A stretch of 64,000 bases of DNA from Litoditis marina (taxonomy: Eukaryota; Nematoda; Chromadorea; Rhabditida; Rhabditidae). The translations under genes and the position numbers were made by a program. Where the stretch lies: NCBI GenBank assembly GCA_964036275.1, contig OZ038434.1, forward strand, positions 30,962,947 to 31,026,946. Direction: 5' to 3'. Below the pieces are notes generated by a model. It searched no databases. It was not told the DNA's origin and was given only the letters and a program-made list of their open reading frames with translations. This document shows, piece by piece, positions 21,601 through 31,800 of this stretch (positions within the stretch are counted from its first letter, which is position 1; the number at the start of each line of letters is the position of its first letter).

Positions 21601-24600
21601 CTCCCCCTACCGTACCTTGGCTGCCTGCTCCGCGTATTCCCTCTCTTCCTTTGCTCTTCTACGGGCCAATTCATCGGCAGAAGGCAGCCCTAGCGAGGAC
21701 TCGATCGTAGAACTGAACGTCTCACCTGCAATGGAAAACAATAATATTTGATCTATTGTTGGTAAATCATACACCAGTAAGGTCCGACTAATCGGCAGAA
21801 AGGAGTGCGTTTTTAGATTCACATGAGTAAAAATTAATAATTTTTATTTATTCTGACTATTCGGAAAACTTTGCTAGATTATGTGGTCATCCCTGTCCCA
21901 GCTTTGAAGGTCACGTAAAGTAATTTAGTTTAACTGGCATTGAACTATTATATCTAAGCTTGATCATTTAGGCTCGGGTTATACTTTTCACGTGAACGGT
22001 TCACGTTGGCGTGAAAGAATGCATTCCATCATATAGTTCGTTTCACCAATCGATGACTTTCTACAGTAATCTTTCAAAAATTCAAACGAATTTATATAAT
22101 CAACAAACAGAATTCAAGATTTACTGTTTTGTATGCTTGTAGTATCCAAAGTGGAAGACTAAATCACACAGTTTAAACTATATACAACATCTACAAGATA
22201 TGATAAATTCACTTAAAAGTTTTATTATCTTACTGTAGAGGGCTATTGTTTCGTGAAACAGATTGTCAAATAGTTATAGGTTCCCTCTTGTCCAGTCTGT
22301 CAAATAGTTAAAGGTCCCCCGGTCAGCGGACCATGGCATCCCACCTATGCTGATTAAGTCGACAATCGCGTTTTGTACACTAAAAACGCATGCACCCGGC
22401 CATAGGCTTCGGTAATACATACTTCGAGTAGTTTGATCCTGGGACATATTTGAGCACACTTTCGAGACCGAACTACAGCTTTGATTTAGTCTTGAGACAC
22501 CGTGCATCATCGAAAGTATTGAAGCATACTGCATACACCAATAAGGACGAAAACTAGTCTGTTTTTAGATGAAAACATGCAAAAATCATAGATTTTGCAT
22601 CGAAATTAGACAAATTTTCTCGTTTTCGGCAAAATGTAGTCCGTTTTTCGATTGTTTCTGGGTATTTGGACAACTTTACGGGGAAAGATAGAGAATAACA
22701 CCTCATGCGAACAACTCAGCAACCGACCTACAGCCGATACGATGCCTCCCCAACCCCATCCACTCGTCTCTTCTGAATCCACGTCGGGACGCAGATTCAC
22801 GGAAGGTCGCGTATTCTTGGAGATGACGTCACTGAAAACATACTTTCAAGAAGGACGATTGTGTGGACCAATCCTGACGCTTCGGTCCTTTAAACTGGGA
22901 AACGTTTTTCAATTGCAGTTCAAAGGACTGATGCGTCGGGATTGGTCCACATAATCGTCCTACTCCGTTACAAGGCGTTGTTTATCATACAGGTCACACA
23001 TAAACACATACAACAAACACACGAAAAGCATTTTTCGCCCGGTTAATAGGACATAGACACAGAACAATGTTTTCTATCCGCAACAATATTCACGGAAAAC
23101 AAAGTGAATCAATGTTTCCCAACCCACCTTTTGAGCACTTTCTCAGGCTGAGTTTCCTTCTTGGACGCTGGTTTTCGCAACGCGCTTTCGTCAATTAGGC
23201 TCCAGTCATCCCATCTGAACAAATGATGGAACACTTCATATACATTAAAGAGGAAAACGTGAAAATTGCCGGGAATCAAACAGTTTTTGTCTTAAATCGA
23301 TCAAAAGAAACTTCCAACGCCACGTTTTTCTCAGAACTTGACAAACTGGGGAAAAATTACGATTATAGGTTGAAGGCATACTCGATCCAACTAGACAAAC
23401 TCGAACTAACCCGTCATTCGTCTTCGTTTTAGGTTCATCATTTGTCTTGATGACGTCATTTTTGATGACGTCATGAATTTCAGTTGTCTGAGTCTCCTCC
23501 TCCTCTCCCCAATCATCCCAACCGGAAGAGGTTTCAGCGTTAGCTTCGAACTGGTCCTGCAACAAAACAATTCGGTGTTTCGTTTTACGTTTAAATACGT
23601 ATTCTTCTATATTTTTTCCCTTTTTTTCTCTTCCCACCGTTCAATAAACATTATTATAGCCGTAAGCCGCTGCCAAAAAAACCAACAAATAGGAACTTGC
23701 GAGATCAAAAATAGTCAAATTTCTAATGGAGACTGTTCAGCAACAATTGCGGCAATCTTCTGCGATTAGTAGACTAAGAAAAAATCGAGTATCAAGCAAA
23801 GAAACCCCGTCTGCGTCTCTCTGATCTGTGCTCTCTTGTTGAAGCATCTACAAAAGTGGTTGGCCAATTGGCTCGGAAAAGTCAAGACACAGACTTAAAC
23901 CTTACCTCGATCTTCTCTTCTTGACTTTCCTTGTTTTCCACCTTCGAACTGCTATTTTCATTCTCCTTTTGCACAACTGCTTTGGGTTGACAGACCGAAT
24001 GATACACGGATGCGTCCTCTTGAAAACAATAATATACAAAACACTATACATTATTTATATAATTTAGACAAATTATACAGAAATATGAGGTTATATTCGT
24101 TTTTGACATCGAAAACGCTTACACAAGCAAAGTTGTCCGAATTGTCAAAAAAAATTCAAAACACAGATCACTTTTTCGCCGAAATAAAGAAAATCTGTCT
24201 ACTTTCGATGGAAAATCATACATTTTCCCGTGTTCTTATCTGAAAACTGACTACTTTTTGTCGCTTAGTCGGACCTTACTGGTGTTTGAAAACATTATCC
24301 TTTTCGAAGAAAATTTTAAGTATTGTCGTGTAGATGGTATAATATAAATTATAAAATTTTCATACCTTGTACGACGGCCTGTTTGGACTTCTGTAGCGGC
24401 GTCGGAGTTCCGAGCGAGGATTCACTATCTCCCAACTCTTCGCACTGAAAAGTACACACTGAGAACACTCTAGCAACCAAATATTGCACCTGTACCTATT
24501 AATCTTTCTGATATCTCTTCACCTAAGCATTGTTGTATACACTCAAAACGTGGGCCGACTTTGTTGGATAGTTCAATGATTCACACGTTTTTCGTCAAAA

Positions 24601-26823
24601 TCAATATTTTGACCTAATCATACACCAGTAAGGTCCGACTAAGCGACAAAAAGTAATCCGTTTTAAGATGTAAACACGTGAAAATTTAGGATTTTTCATC
24701 AAAAGTAGACCGATTTTTATCTTTTCGGCTGAAAAGTAGTATGTTTTGCGAATTTTTCTGACAATTCGGACAACCTTGCTGGTGTATGGACCTAATCTCA
24801 ACAGTTGTCGAACCTAGAAGTAGAACTTCACTGTTGGAAAACTCATTCCACCACCCAGTTCTCAGTTTAGTCGTCCTGATCAAAAACCTAATTATTAAAC
24901 AATTTCTATGTACAACAAAGTCCCCTCACGTATGATACACTCAACATATACATATACAACGATCTATTTAACAAATTGTGCCAAGAATCATAAAAAACCG
25001 GAAATATCCAGATTGCTAGTTCGGAAGATGTAGCAATGCCAATGCTTCAACAAGTCTCATTCTTTTACGGAACTTGAACCACCTGTTTGAAGTTTAAGCG
25101 CAGCCCTACTATACGACTAGTTGGGTTGCATATTTGAACCGAAACACGCAGTAAAAAGTACCTTGATCACAGAAGAGACTTTGGGAACTTCCTCAATATG
25201 CGTGTCTTCCTCGGAAGATATATCATGGTCGGACAAATCCAAAGACTGTGTTTCCTACAAATAACAACAATATATTAATAATAATACAAAAAGTTCTGAC
25301 TTGTATGATGATCACCGCCTCGTAACGAAGCGAGATAAAGGAACCAATATGTAACAATAATAAATAAAATACACTCTGCGGGATTTCTCAAAAACTTGAT
25401 ACTACATTGAAAAACTTTCCTAAACAGGCAGAAAAAACAACTGAACAACATGATGAAATTGAAATGATTTCACTAGCTCTGGTCTCCCAAACTTTCTAAA
25501 AACAACCATAAAACTTGCTCTTGACCAAATGAACTCGTAAAATATAAATGTTGAGCGATTTCAAAACGTTGCCAGAAAAATCGTTAAATGTCCTGTTAAA
25601 AATGGGTCTTTTCTGAGAATGGCTGCAAAACTTGTTGATAATATTCAGCAAAACAACACGGTATTTCGAAGAGAGTGTATATTACTTTGACTATATCCTC
25701 GAGAAGTTTCTTTTTATCCGTGGGAAGACTCTTCTCCGACGAATCGCCAGAAGTGCTGCTTCGTGAAAAAGACGGATCCGGCTCAGAATCATCTGAATCC
25801 TGAAAACAACGATATTTCCCGGTCTGCACATTTTAACGAAACTTTTTAACAAACAACTACGCACGCTTTTGAAAAGGATTAATATTGAGATTGATTGGAA
25901 AACATACACACGCTCTCTCGTCCACCGCTATACCACACACCAGTAAGGTCTGACTAAGCGACAAAAAGTAAGCCGTTTTCAGATGTGAAAACGTGAAAAT
26001 TTGGAATTTTTCATCAAAGGTAGACCAATTTTCCTGTCTTCGGCTGAAAAGCGGTCCGTTTTTCGAATTTTTATGACTATTCGGATTACCCTCCAAGTGC
26101 AAGCGTTCACATGAAGCCGAAACATTTTAAATAACACTACATACCGCATTAAATGGAATTTGAGATTGATATGGTATTGTAATACAAAGGTTAACAATAA
26201 ACTTACATGAGATTCACTAGCCACCGCCAAAGCCTTCTCATCTGCGGAAACTTGCTCAGCTTTCGAAAGAACGTGAGGAAGACAGTCATCCTGATCGCTC
26301 TCAACTACCGAAGCACGTCTATCCATGACCTAAAAGAGGTAGATCAAAACATTTGTAAATTCTAACTAAAAATGAAATTATGATATCATAGTCAGTCAAG
26401 TGTCATTCACGGAATAACGAATAAACGGTGAGCAACTAAGGCGTGACTATTCTAGAAAAAGGAACCCGTTTTCGATTTAAATGCGTAGTGTTACGATTTC
26501 TAATGGAAACAGTCAACACTGGACGGTTTCGGCGAACGGGAGTCCGTGTTCATGAGTATTTGAAGAACTTCACTGGAGAATAAAAAGTTTCTACCAACTA
26601 ATAAACTCCTCGCTTTGCAAGAAAAATGTGAGAGACCTCGTTAGCAAGAGGTGTAGTGTACTATCTAGTTTTTGATTTAAAATGAATAGAATTATTATGA
26701 CAAACAAACCTTTTGTTCGACAGATTCCGTTGGTTTTGTTTCGTTCTGCATCTGTTGAACATCATCTTCTTCGTATTCTCCTTCAGAAGCACTCAAAAAC
26801 TCATCATCGTCCGAATCAGACAT
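15659..26823 (-). CDS. FAM114A (NOXP20) family protein
   Basis: Seventeen exons, all in phase, give 675 codons: 26710-26823, 26207-26329, 25686-25799, 25162-25254, 24366-24444, 23906-24018, 23411-23556, 23128-23214, 22680-22831, 21616-21725, 20790-20945, 19991-20131, 19514-19623, 18568-18703, 17631-17732, 16594-16746, 15659-15757. The start MSDSDDDEFLSA follows a TTTTAG acceptor, fitting trans-splicing. An acidic, low-complexity N half with GWDDWG and GWGWGGIVSA motifs is followed by the family core: GLVTGGIDVLESIGKKTFEA, SHLEALEMLSNN and a C-terminal helix region ending LDFLRQAHRLLMPMF. Vertebrate FAM114A proteins are linked to Golgi/RAB2 vesicle traffic; the exact role here is inferred. The long introns hold most of the MITEs in the window. 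Donors of exons 19991, 19514 and 16594 have partial duplicates in the following intron. Confidence 0.92.
15940..16145 (+). mobile_element. tRNA-derived SINE family A
   Basis: Copy with leader TCTCACTTTCCGCTGTGTAC, degraded A box (AGCAGCGTGGTTTGCGC) and perfect B box GGTTCGATTCC at about 16085-16095. It lies in the last intron of the FAM114A-like gene and is followed directly by an M1 palindrome. Confidence 0.7.
16150..16279. mobile_element. Palindromic MITE family M1
   Basis: Copy with ends TGAAGCAGGACGATTATG and CGTCCTTCTTCAA, just downstream of a SINE A copy in the last FAM114A-like intron. A doubled ATA near 16262 makes it five bases longer than its relatives. Confidence 0.75.
16377..16473 (+). 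repeat. Two long poly-G tracts around a duplicated exon end
   Basis: Runs of 14 G (16377-16390) and 18 G (16456-16473) flank a short partial copy (16407-16435) of the 3' end of exon 16594-16746: on the minus strand LAIGDDE then donor GTACGG, against LAMGDDGVK then GTACGG in the real exon. The G runs are strong G-quadruplex candidates. Confidence 0.8.
17071..17265 (+). mobile_element. 5'-truncated CR1-like LINE 3' end
   Basis: Matches the complement of 53821-54010, the 3' end of the full LINE: GCGCGTAACAGGG..., then ATTTGGAGTGCCACAT, then AATAAATCTATTCTATTTC and a TATTC-type microsatellite tail. Inserted antisense to the host FAM114A-like gene, in an intron. Confidence 0.7.
17405..17570. mobile_element. 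MITE family M2, diverged
   Basis: AAGGTCGGATTACTCGGC at the left, ATAGTCCGTTTCTCGACATT near the right: the M2 layout with more changes than other copies. Intronic in the FAM114A-like gene. Confidence 0.5.
18336..18535. mobile_element. MITE family M2
   Basis: Left end CAAACACCAGTAAGGCCCG, right end TCGACTTTGCTGGTGTTTGA, inner CAAAAAGAAGTCCGTTTT. It begins about 30 bases downstream of the donor of exon 18568-18703. Confidence 0.7.
18780..18905. mobile_element. MITE family M3 (CACGTG-rich)
   Basis: Carries GTGTTTAACATGTTTCACGT and CGTGCACTTTG; ends resemble TAGAAGTAAATTGAATAGTC and GCAATTGACTAACAGTA. Other copies: 29830-29900 (partial), 40605-40745, 46495-46640 and 59690-59820. Contains E-box-like CACGTG half-sites, which may be incidental. 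Confidence 0.65.
19105..19290. mobile_element. MITE family M2
   Basis: ACATACACCAGCAAGGTCGTCC at left and its partner CAGACCTTACTGGTATATGC at right, with ACGGACTACTTTTTAGCC inside. One of the best-preserved M2 copies, in an intron. Confidence 0.75.
19362..19413 (-). repeat. Duplicate of the 3' end of FAM114A-like exon 19514-19623
   Basis: The minus strand reads MLSNNRPKASPRSER then donor GTACGC; the real exon ends MLSNNRAKASPKFER then GTACGT. Many of the base changes are silent, yet no acceptor precedes the copy. Either an unrecognised alternative exon or a relic of an exon duplication. Confidence 0.65.
19895..19945 (-). repeat. Duplicate of the 3' end of FAM114A-like exon 19991-20131
   Basis: Minus strand GGAYYAGPQPTLAT followed by donor GTTGGTGGAG, against GGVAYSAGPQQTLAT followed by GTTGGTGGAG in the exon. 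The two copies start about 86 bases apart. Use of the downstream donor would put the sequence between them into the message. Confidence 0.7.
20368..20622 (+). mobile_element. tRNA-headed SINE family B with (ATT)n tail
   Basis: Head GGGGCCGAGTGGTCGACTGG resembles a Ser/Leu-type tRNA D arm, and ATGGTTCGGTCCCACTCGGC resembles its T arm (B box GGTTCGGTCCC). A 150-bp body follows, ending in GTAACACACGGCCGAAATAG, then ATTATTATT. Tail-only copy at 3741-3800. Confidence 0.7.
20995..21120. mobile_element. Palindromic MITE family M1, diverged
   Basis: TTTAAAGAATGACGATTAAG at left, CATAATCGTCCTACTTTAAA at right, with the typical centre ACTGCAATACATTCTTCAAT. Intronic in the FAM114A-like gene. Confidence 0.75.
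21768..21885. mobile_element. MITE family M2, shortened
   Basis: CATACACCAGTAAGGTCCGA at left and TATTCGGAAAACTTTGCTAG at right, with part of the middle missing. Confidence 0.6.
22036..22266. mobile_element. 230-bp element family M4
   Basis: From TAGTTCGTTTCACCAATCGA to TATTGTTTCGTGAAACAG, nearly identical to 63291-63524, 41 kb away. Ends form a short inverted repeat (GTTTCAC/GTGAAAC). The high identity points to recent movement. No protein frame. Confidence 0.75.
22536..22679 (-). mobile_element. MITE family M2 copy supplying the donor of FAM114A-like exon 9
   Basis: ATACACCAATAAGGACGAAA at left; right end TTTGGACAACTTTACG abuts exon 22680-22831. On the minus strand the donor GTAAAGTTGTCC is the M2 terminal repeat (GCAAAGTTGTCC or GCAAGGTTGTCC in other copies). 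Only this donor gives the phase needed by the next exon; the alternative GTGTTA nearer the core does not. Confidence 0.7.
22844..22966. mobile_element. Palindromic MITE family M1
   Basis: TTTCAAGAAGGACGATTGTG at left, CATAATCGTCCTACTCC at right. It begins 12 bases from the acceptor end of exon 22680-22831, so the intron's 3' part derives from the element. Confidence 0.7.
24110..24295. mobile_element. MITE family M2
   Basis: ACACAAGCAAAGTTGTCCGA at left, GTCGGACCTTACTGGTGTTT at right; inner AAACACAGATCACTTTTTCG. Intronic. Confidence 0.7.
24620..24790. mobile_element. MITE family M2
   Basis: CATACACCAGTAAGGTCCGA at left, GGACAACCTTGCTGGTGTAT at right. A near-consensus member, useful for defining the family. 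Confidence 0.8.
25931..26105. mobile_element. MITE family M2
   Basis: CACACACCAGTAAGGTCTGA at left, TTCGGATTACCCTCCAAGTG at right; inner AAGCGGTCCGTTTTTCGAAT. Intronic between the second and third FAM114A-like exons. Confidence 0.7.
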
Positions 26824-26867
26824 TTTTATCTAAAAGAAAACATTGGGAATGGGGCGAATTCTTTATT

Positions 26868-27062
26868 TAACCCGGTATTTCGTTAACCATAGCCGTTAAC
26901 CATTAACCGGGTTACCTGGTTAACCCTTTTGTTAACCACTTGGTAACCCTAAATTTGCCCCAAAAGACATTGTAAAAGAGGGTTAACAAGTGGTTAACAA
27001 AAGGGTTAACCAGGTAACCCGGTTAAGGTTACCTGATAGGGTTAACGAAATACCGGGTTCCT
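26868..27062. mobile_element. GTTAACC foldback element, family M5
   Basis: A near-perfect palindrome made of GGTTAACC/GGTAACCC units, ends ACCCGGTATTTCGTTAACC and GTTAACGAAATACCGGGT. It lies about 50 bases upstream of the FAM114A-like start codon, so it may sit in the promoter or outron. Confidence 0.75.
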
Positions 27063-27842
27063 TGTATTGTGGAATTGGCCTTGGGAATGGGATAGTTTTA
27101 GCTGAATTAGAATATGATGATACTAACTTACAAACTCAAATGCATAAAAAAACAGCTAAATAGTAACAGAAAGCAATTCAAAGATAATTTTAAAGCAGAG
27201 TTATACTTTACAGAGTTACAAAGATTTCGTTTGAAGAAAAACAACAACACATCAAAAATATCGGAATTTCGCATCTGGCAAAATGCCATGTGACCAAAGA
27301 TAGGTACGGTAGCGCCATGGGGCGCGGTTTCTTGGGAACCAACGTCAGTTAATTGATAGAAACATTAAATAAAATAATAATAACCTATAATTCACAGTTT
27401 CATGTACGTGATTCGTGATGAAATAAAAAACTAATTGAAATTCAAAGGTTCCACGTTTTGACCACACCACGGATGGGAAGTAAAAAATAGAACAAAATAT
27501 GGTTTATTTCACAGTTTTTTTCTCAGAATTGAGAACGGTTCGAATCCTAATTTTAACTTTTTAAATTCTACAGCATAACGATCCCTCGAAAAAGTCATGC
27601 CTTACCAAAACTATCCCCCTCTCTTGGTCAAAATTTCCATCTTGTAATAGAGTTTTCTACAATTCCCGAACCCGATCTGATTGTAGGTGTCTTTCTCGAC
27701 ATTCTATCACGACATTCTCAACAACAGCTTTATTGAATAAGGAACTCGCGTTCTCAATTTTAAACGCTCCGCGTATGATTCGCGCGAAAATGAGCGCGAT
27801 ACGCAGCGAAATAGTGATGTGATCAGAACAAATTGTAGTGGG

Positions 27843-28375
27843 ATTCATGAAAAAGTGGGGGCCCAACGACTGTGAGATTTGTCTTCTGCTGTGCGCCGCT
27901 TAGACAGCTACTCTCAAATGGAGCAGCTACTGCTACAAAAACCGGAAAATACTTATATACTCAAGTATAACTGTTCATTACAAACATACAAAAGTCGTAA
28001 AATATTTTTTCAAACCTGTAAACTAGAATCTACAAGTCACAGCTGTAAAAGAGAGAACAACTGTTGAATAATATGCCAAGTGTTATAGCACCTAGAGTAA
28101 CAAGTAAGGACCAAAACTGCAAATCATTGTGTACAAAACCAGAATCTCTATAGTTGACTACGTTGAGTTAACATCTGTGATTTGTATATTATAGTTTACA
28201 GGTTTGAAAAAAATATTTTACGACTTTTGTATGTTCGTAATGAACAGTTATACTTGAGTATATAAGTGTTTTCCGGTTTTTGTAGCAGTAGCTGCTCCAT
28301 TTGAGAGTAGCTGTCTAAGCGGCGCACAGCAGAAGACAAATCTCACAGTCGTTGGGCCCCCACTTTTTCATGAAT
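27843..28375. mobile_element. Foldback element with 182-bp arms
   Basis: Arms 27843-28024 and 28194-28375 are near-identical inverted copies, spacer about 170 bp. Outer ends ATTCATGAAAAAGTGGGGGC. The end motif AAAAAGTGGGGG is shared with 9964-10334 though the arm interiors differ. Confidence 0.85.
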
Positions 28376-28474
28376 TTTTCTCTTTTTGTACACATGCCGT
28401 AGGTATGTGGTTTGATCTGTACGGTGCAGATAAAATTGTTTTCTTAATGAATGACTTGTCAAGTATTACCATCA

Positions 28475-28945
28475 TACGAAAAAAATATGACGTCAACATT
28501 GCAGTTCTGGAAACTTACTTTATCTGCCCTTCAGATTCCCAGAATACGTCATGTTTGAATGAAGTTTCATCGTGAATTGACCATTTTTAAGAAACTTTCA
28601 GCATTCGAAAACATATTTCACGTCAATTTTTTCAAAAGTTGACGTCATCTGGTCTTCTGAATTCCAGAATAAGTCATATTTAGATAAAGTTTCATCGTTA
28701 ATATACCATTTTTGAGATATTTTCAGCATTTGAAATAATATGTGACGTCAACTTTGCACTTTTCAAAAATGACGTCATATGGTCTCCAGAATCCCAGAAT
28801 ACGTCACTCTTAGATTGAGTTTCACCGTTAATTGACCCTTCCTAAGATATAAACATCATTTGAAAATATATGTGACATCAACTTTGCACTTTTCGATTAT
28901 GACGTCATCCGAGCTCCAGAATCCTCGATGACGTCATCAGTAGAA
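28475..28945. repeat. Tandem array of about 130-bp TGACGTCA units
   Basis: Exact TGACGTCA at 28488, 28640, 28743, 28770, 28900 and 28929. The 28640-28770-28900 series gives a 130-bp period; units share TCCAGAATACGTCA, TTTCATCGTTAATT and ACTTTGCACTTTTC. About three and a half diverged units. Confidence 0.75.
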
Positions 28946-29445
28946 GACTTACATCTGAATCAATGTCAGTTCATGTCGTGGTATCATACTCCAAATTTTA
29001 CTTGAATTGGTTAGGACTGAGCTGAGTTATAACGCAATTTGATTTACTGTGACAGAGAGGGCGAGAGAGTGCACGAAATGAAGAGACGCAGAGACATTTT
29101 CAAAGACCTATAACTTAATGAAAAATGATTTTTTTCAAAAAAAAGTTTGCGCCCCCAAGGTTTGAGTGGGATATCTATCGTGTCCCAAATTTTCAGTCAA
29201 ATCGGTTCACACATGAAAATTTCCCAGGAGTGCGCACACACACAGACAGACAGATACACGGCGGAAGTTGGCGGTCTGCATGAAGCGCATAACGTCATAA
29301 CTCGGCTCAAACTTAATCAATTTCGTTCACATTTTGAATATAGCTTGTAAATGTGCCATAGAAAATCAGCAAATCATAAAAAGTTTTGATTTGCACAATT
29401 GGACCTTTTTGAGAGTGAACTAAAAAAATGAAAGCGCGCATTAGC

Positions 29446-29492
29446 CGGACCAAAGACAAATCTCGCACAGCGCTTCGCGCTGCGCGCGATAC
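29446..29492 (+). repeat. GCGCTTCGCGC palindrome repeat
   Basis: GGACCAAAGACAAATCTCGC followed by ACAGCGCTTCGCGCTGCGCG: the clearest copy of the palindrome family also at 13240-13300 and 30718-30762. Confidence 0.65.
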
Positions 29493-29602
29493 AGTGTGCC
29501 GCCACGAAAACTTTGTGGACAGAGCTCAATACAATTTTAATCGCAAAAGCTACTGTAGGCGAGAACGCCGTGCTATTCACACTCGTTACAACTGGGTGTC
29601 AA

Positions 29603-29805
29603 TTATAGTATAGTCGTCTCCAACGGAAACGCGGGAGGGTACTGTATATCACACTTTCCGCTGTGTACGCACACATGTCTTCGATTTCGAAGCTCGCCCG
29701 TTACATGCTTCAATAGCGCAGTAAGTTTGCGTCTTACTATGAAACTTTTGCTCCCAGGGGCGATTCCGGCAAGAGACAGAAATTTATAAATTTGGCATTC
29801 ACTAG
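29603..29805 (+). mobile_element. tRNA-derived SINE family A, with empty-site partner
   Basis: Leader TCACACTTTCCGCTGTGTAC; tRNA-like core with damaged B box (GGGGCGATTCC). The flanks AACTGGGTGTCAATTA and ACGCGCCTGG.TGAGAGTA are joined almost directly at 39235-39271, which therefore looks like the same repeat without the insertion. Confidence 0.75.
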
Positions 29806-30228
29806 ACGCGCCTGGCTGAGAGTAAAGTATACCAGAAATCGAGCTCTGCTGTGTTTAACGTGTTCCACGTGACTGTGCAGTTGACTAACAGTATAAGCTC
29901 AAGCTCAAACTCGAAAATTTACAATTGTAGGATCAGATTCGTAGCCCGCTCAGTCTATATTGCGGTGGTCGGACGTATATTTGTCAATCTAACTGTGCCC
30001 TTGAGTCTGACACGCAGAGATACTATCTCACGCTAATCTGTATCAATACGTCTGGGAGGCTAAAAAAGGTCGAACCCACCAACTACTCGTATTATTTAAA
30101 CATAGTTTCTCTTGTGTTCACAACAACTCCCGAACAAATTGATCTTGCGTCCATTCAGTTTTGAACCCACCTGTAGTAACCATTTTATATATTCAGAACC
30201 TTAATTGACTATTCAAGTTCATCAGACG

Positions 30229-30356
30229 TCAAAGAAGGACGTAATATTCGGACTAATTCCAACGCTTCGTTCATTCAAACAAACTGCAATACATTTTCCA
30301 ATTGCGGTTTGAAGAACCGATGCGTCGGGGTAGGTCCACATATTTGTCAAACTTCA
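30229..30356. mobile_element. Palindromic MITE family M1, decayed
   Basis: AAAGAAGGACGTAATATTCG at left and the centre CTGCAATACATTTTCCAATT are recognisable; the right end is worn. Confidence 0.55.
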
Positions 30357-30717
30357 AATGTTGTTGTTTGATGTATTCTGTTTCGAGTTCTAGTTCTAGG
30401 AAGTTTCGAGAATAAATTAGTCACTCTCTTTTTCTCTACTTTTCTCTCTTCTCTCTTTTCACGACACAAATCCTCTTTTTATACCTTCCTATAACTCATT
30501 TTCTTCAAATCAAACTTACTTCGGGTTGTTAAAATCCCAAATCTTCCTAGTTCCTTCCTAATTTATGGCTAGCGATTTATCCTGATGAGTTCTCGACCGC
30601 TCTCCGGTGTAGTTTCGTAGGAAATTAGCTACAAAACGGACACTTTCGCATATTACCATAGGTGAAATGTCACGTCACGGGCCTTTTTATAGCCAAAATA
30701 ACCATATCAGAACCTAA

Positions 30718-30762
30718 TCGCGCGCAGCGCGAAGCGCTGTGCGTGATTTGTCGTTGGTCCGC
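30718..30762 (-). repeat. GCGCTTCGCGC palindrome repeat, inverted copy
   Basis: Complement reads GGACCAACGACAAATCACGC followed by ACAGCGCTTCGCGCTGCGCG, the same arrangement as 29446-29492 in opposite sense, 1.3 kb away. Confidence 0.65.
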
Positions 30763-30989
30763 CATAAAAAGGCTCAAAAATGCAAAACTATATTTCTATA
30801 GTCTCTTGACTCAACTTCTTTGACTCCAACTTGACATAACCACTAATCTAGTTGTTCTTCACCATTGCTAATAGTTTATATACCATAATTTTTTCTCTAT
30901 CAATGTTTCGCTTCAATCAATTCCTTTTTCAATCATCATAGTGTGTGTCGTGTATTGAAAATAAACTCATGACACTATAAAAACAGAGT

Positions 30990-31630
30990 AAATTTCAGGT
31001 ACGTCATGTTATCTGTACTGCACCGCGACATACACTCGCCCCGACTAATTCGGCCATAGATGCAAAAGATGAAACCCAGAAAGCCAGATCCGAAGCCTAC
31101 CGCGCAAATGAAAAACATCAGAAGACCTCGCTTGACCTGGACCGGCGCACATAAAATCGTGTCCTCGGGATATCTGGCCAAACCACGGCGGATACTGGAC
31201 GATCTAGCGGAACACGTAAGAAGGTCCGTGACGCCTAAAGAAGTAGAACAGCTCCGGAGGTGGTCGATTTCCCCCGGAACTGTTCCATATACTTTTTCAG
31301 TGACCATATGGTTCCAAGTACGTTATATTATACAGCGACATACACTCGCCCCCGATTCTTCTGCCGTACATGCAGAAGCTGAAACCGAGAAAAGCAGAGA
31401 AAACACCCCCGCCGTCCTCTCGACGACTTGGCAGAGAACATCAGAAGGGCACTTTCTGAAGATCAACTGCGGGACCTCAGGGGTTGGACCGTAACGCCCG
31501 GATATGATTTCACCTTCACGGTGCGACTCCTATTCTCGGGGCGGGACATCCCGGTTGTGGTGAGGAGGCCCGTCAACCCCGTTGACATTCCGGAGGGAGC
31601 GCCGCCCACCTCTCGTCAGGATCGCCCTTA
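30990..31630 (+). pseudogene. Retrotransposon 3' coding relic with a repeated module
   Basis: Two related coding pieces follow each other in different frames: 31060-31494 contains LDDLAEHVRRSVTPKEVEQL and 31428-31631 contains the matching LAENIRRALSEDQLRDLRGW, ending at a stop before an LTR-like stretch. Their DNA is also alike upstream (GCGACATACACTCGCCCC in both). The position, just before an LTR relative of the element at 32-36 kb, suggests the C-terminal end of an LTR retrotransposon polyprotein, but I do not recognise the domain. Confidence 0.45.
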
Positions 31631-31800
31631 AAAAGGGAGGGAAACCGCGGCGAAAAGAGAGTTGCCTGTCGCCTGGCCCTAGCCACCGCCTGCCTGTTAA
31701 GCATTTCGTACAGTGTCGTTAATAAACCATTTTGTCACATCTATTGTTCTGTTCCTGCACCGATACAATTCTAGGTCTGGGCCTCAGATAAGTCCCATCT
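31540..31800 (+). mobile_element. Diverged LTR relative
   Basis: Shares order and short blocks with the LTR at 35953-36230: GGGGCGGGAC near the start, CGCCCACCTC, CCCTTAAAA.GGG (TATA-like), CTGCCTG, and the end block CTGGGCC..ATAAGTCCCATCTAG. AATAAA at about 31722 could be its polyadenylation signal. A further scrap lies at 31800-31920. Confidence 0.6.

Larger units (their letters stand above)
27063..30989. other. Repeat-filled gene-free stretch
   Basis: No coding exon was recognised on either strand over about 3.9 kb. It contains a foldback (27843-28375), a tandem array (28475-28945), GCGCTTCGCGC palindromes (29446 and 30718), a SINE A copy (29603-29805), part of an M3 element and a decayed M1 palindrome (30229-30356). 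The stretch 29000-29340 resembles a dispersed repeat with TTTTCAGTCAAATCGGTTCA and a CACACACAGACAGACAG run. Confidence 0.6.
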
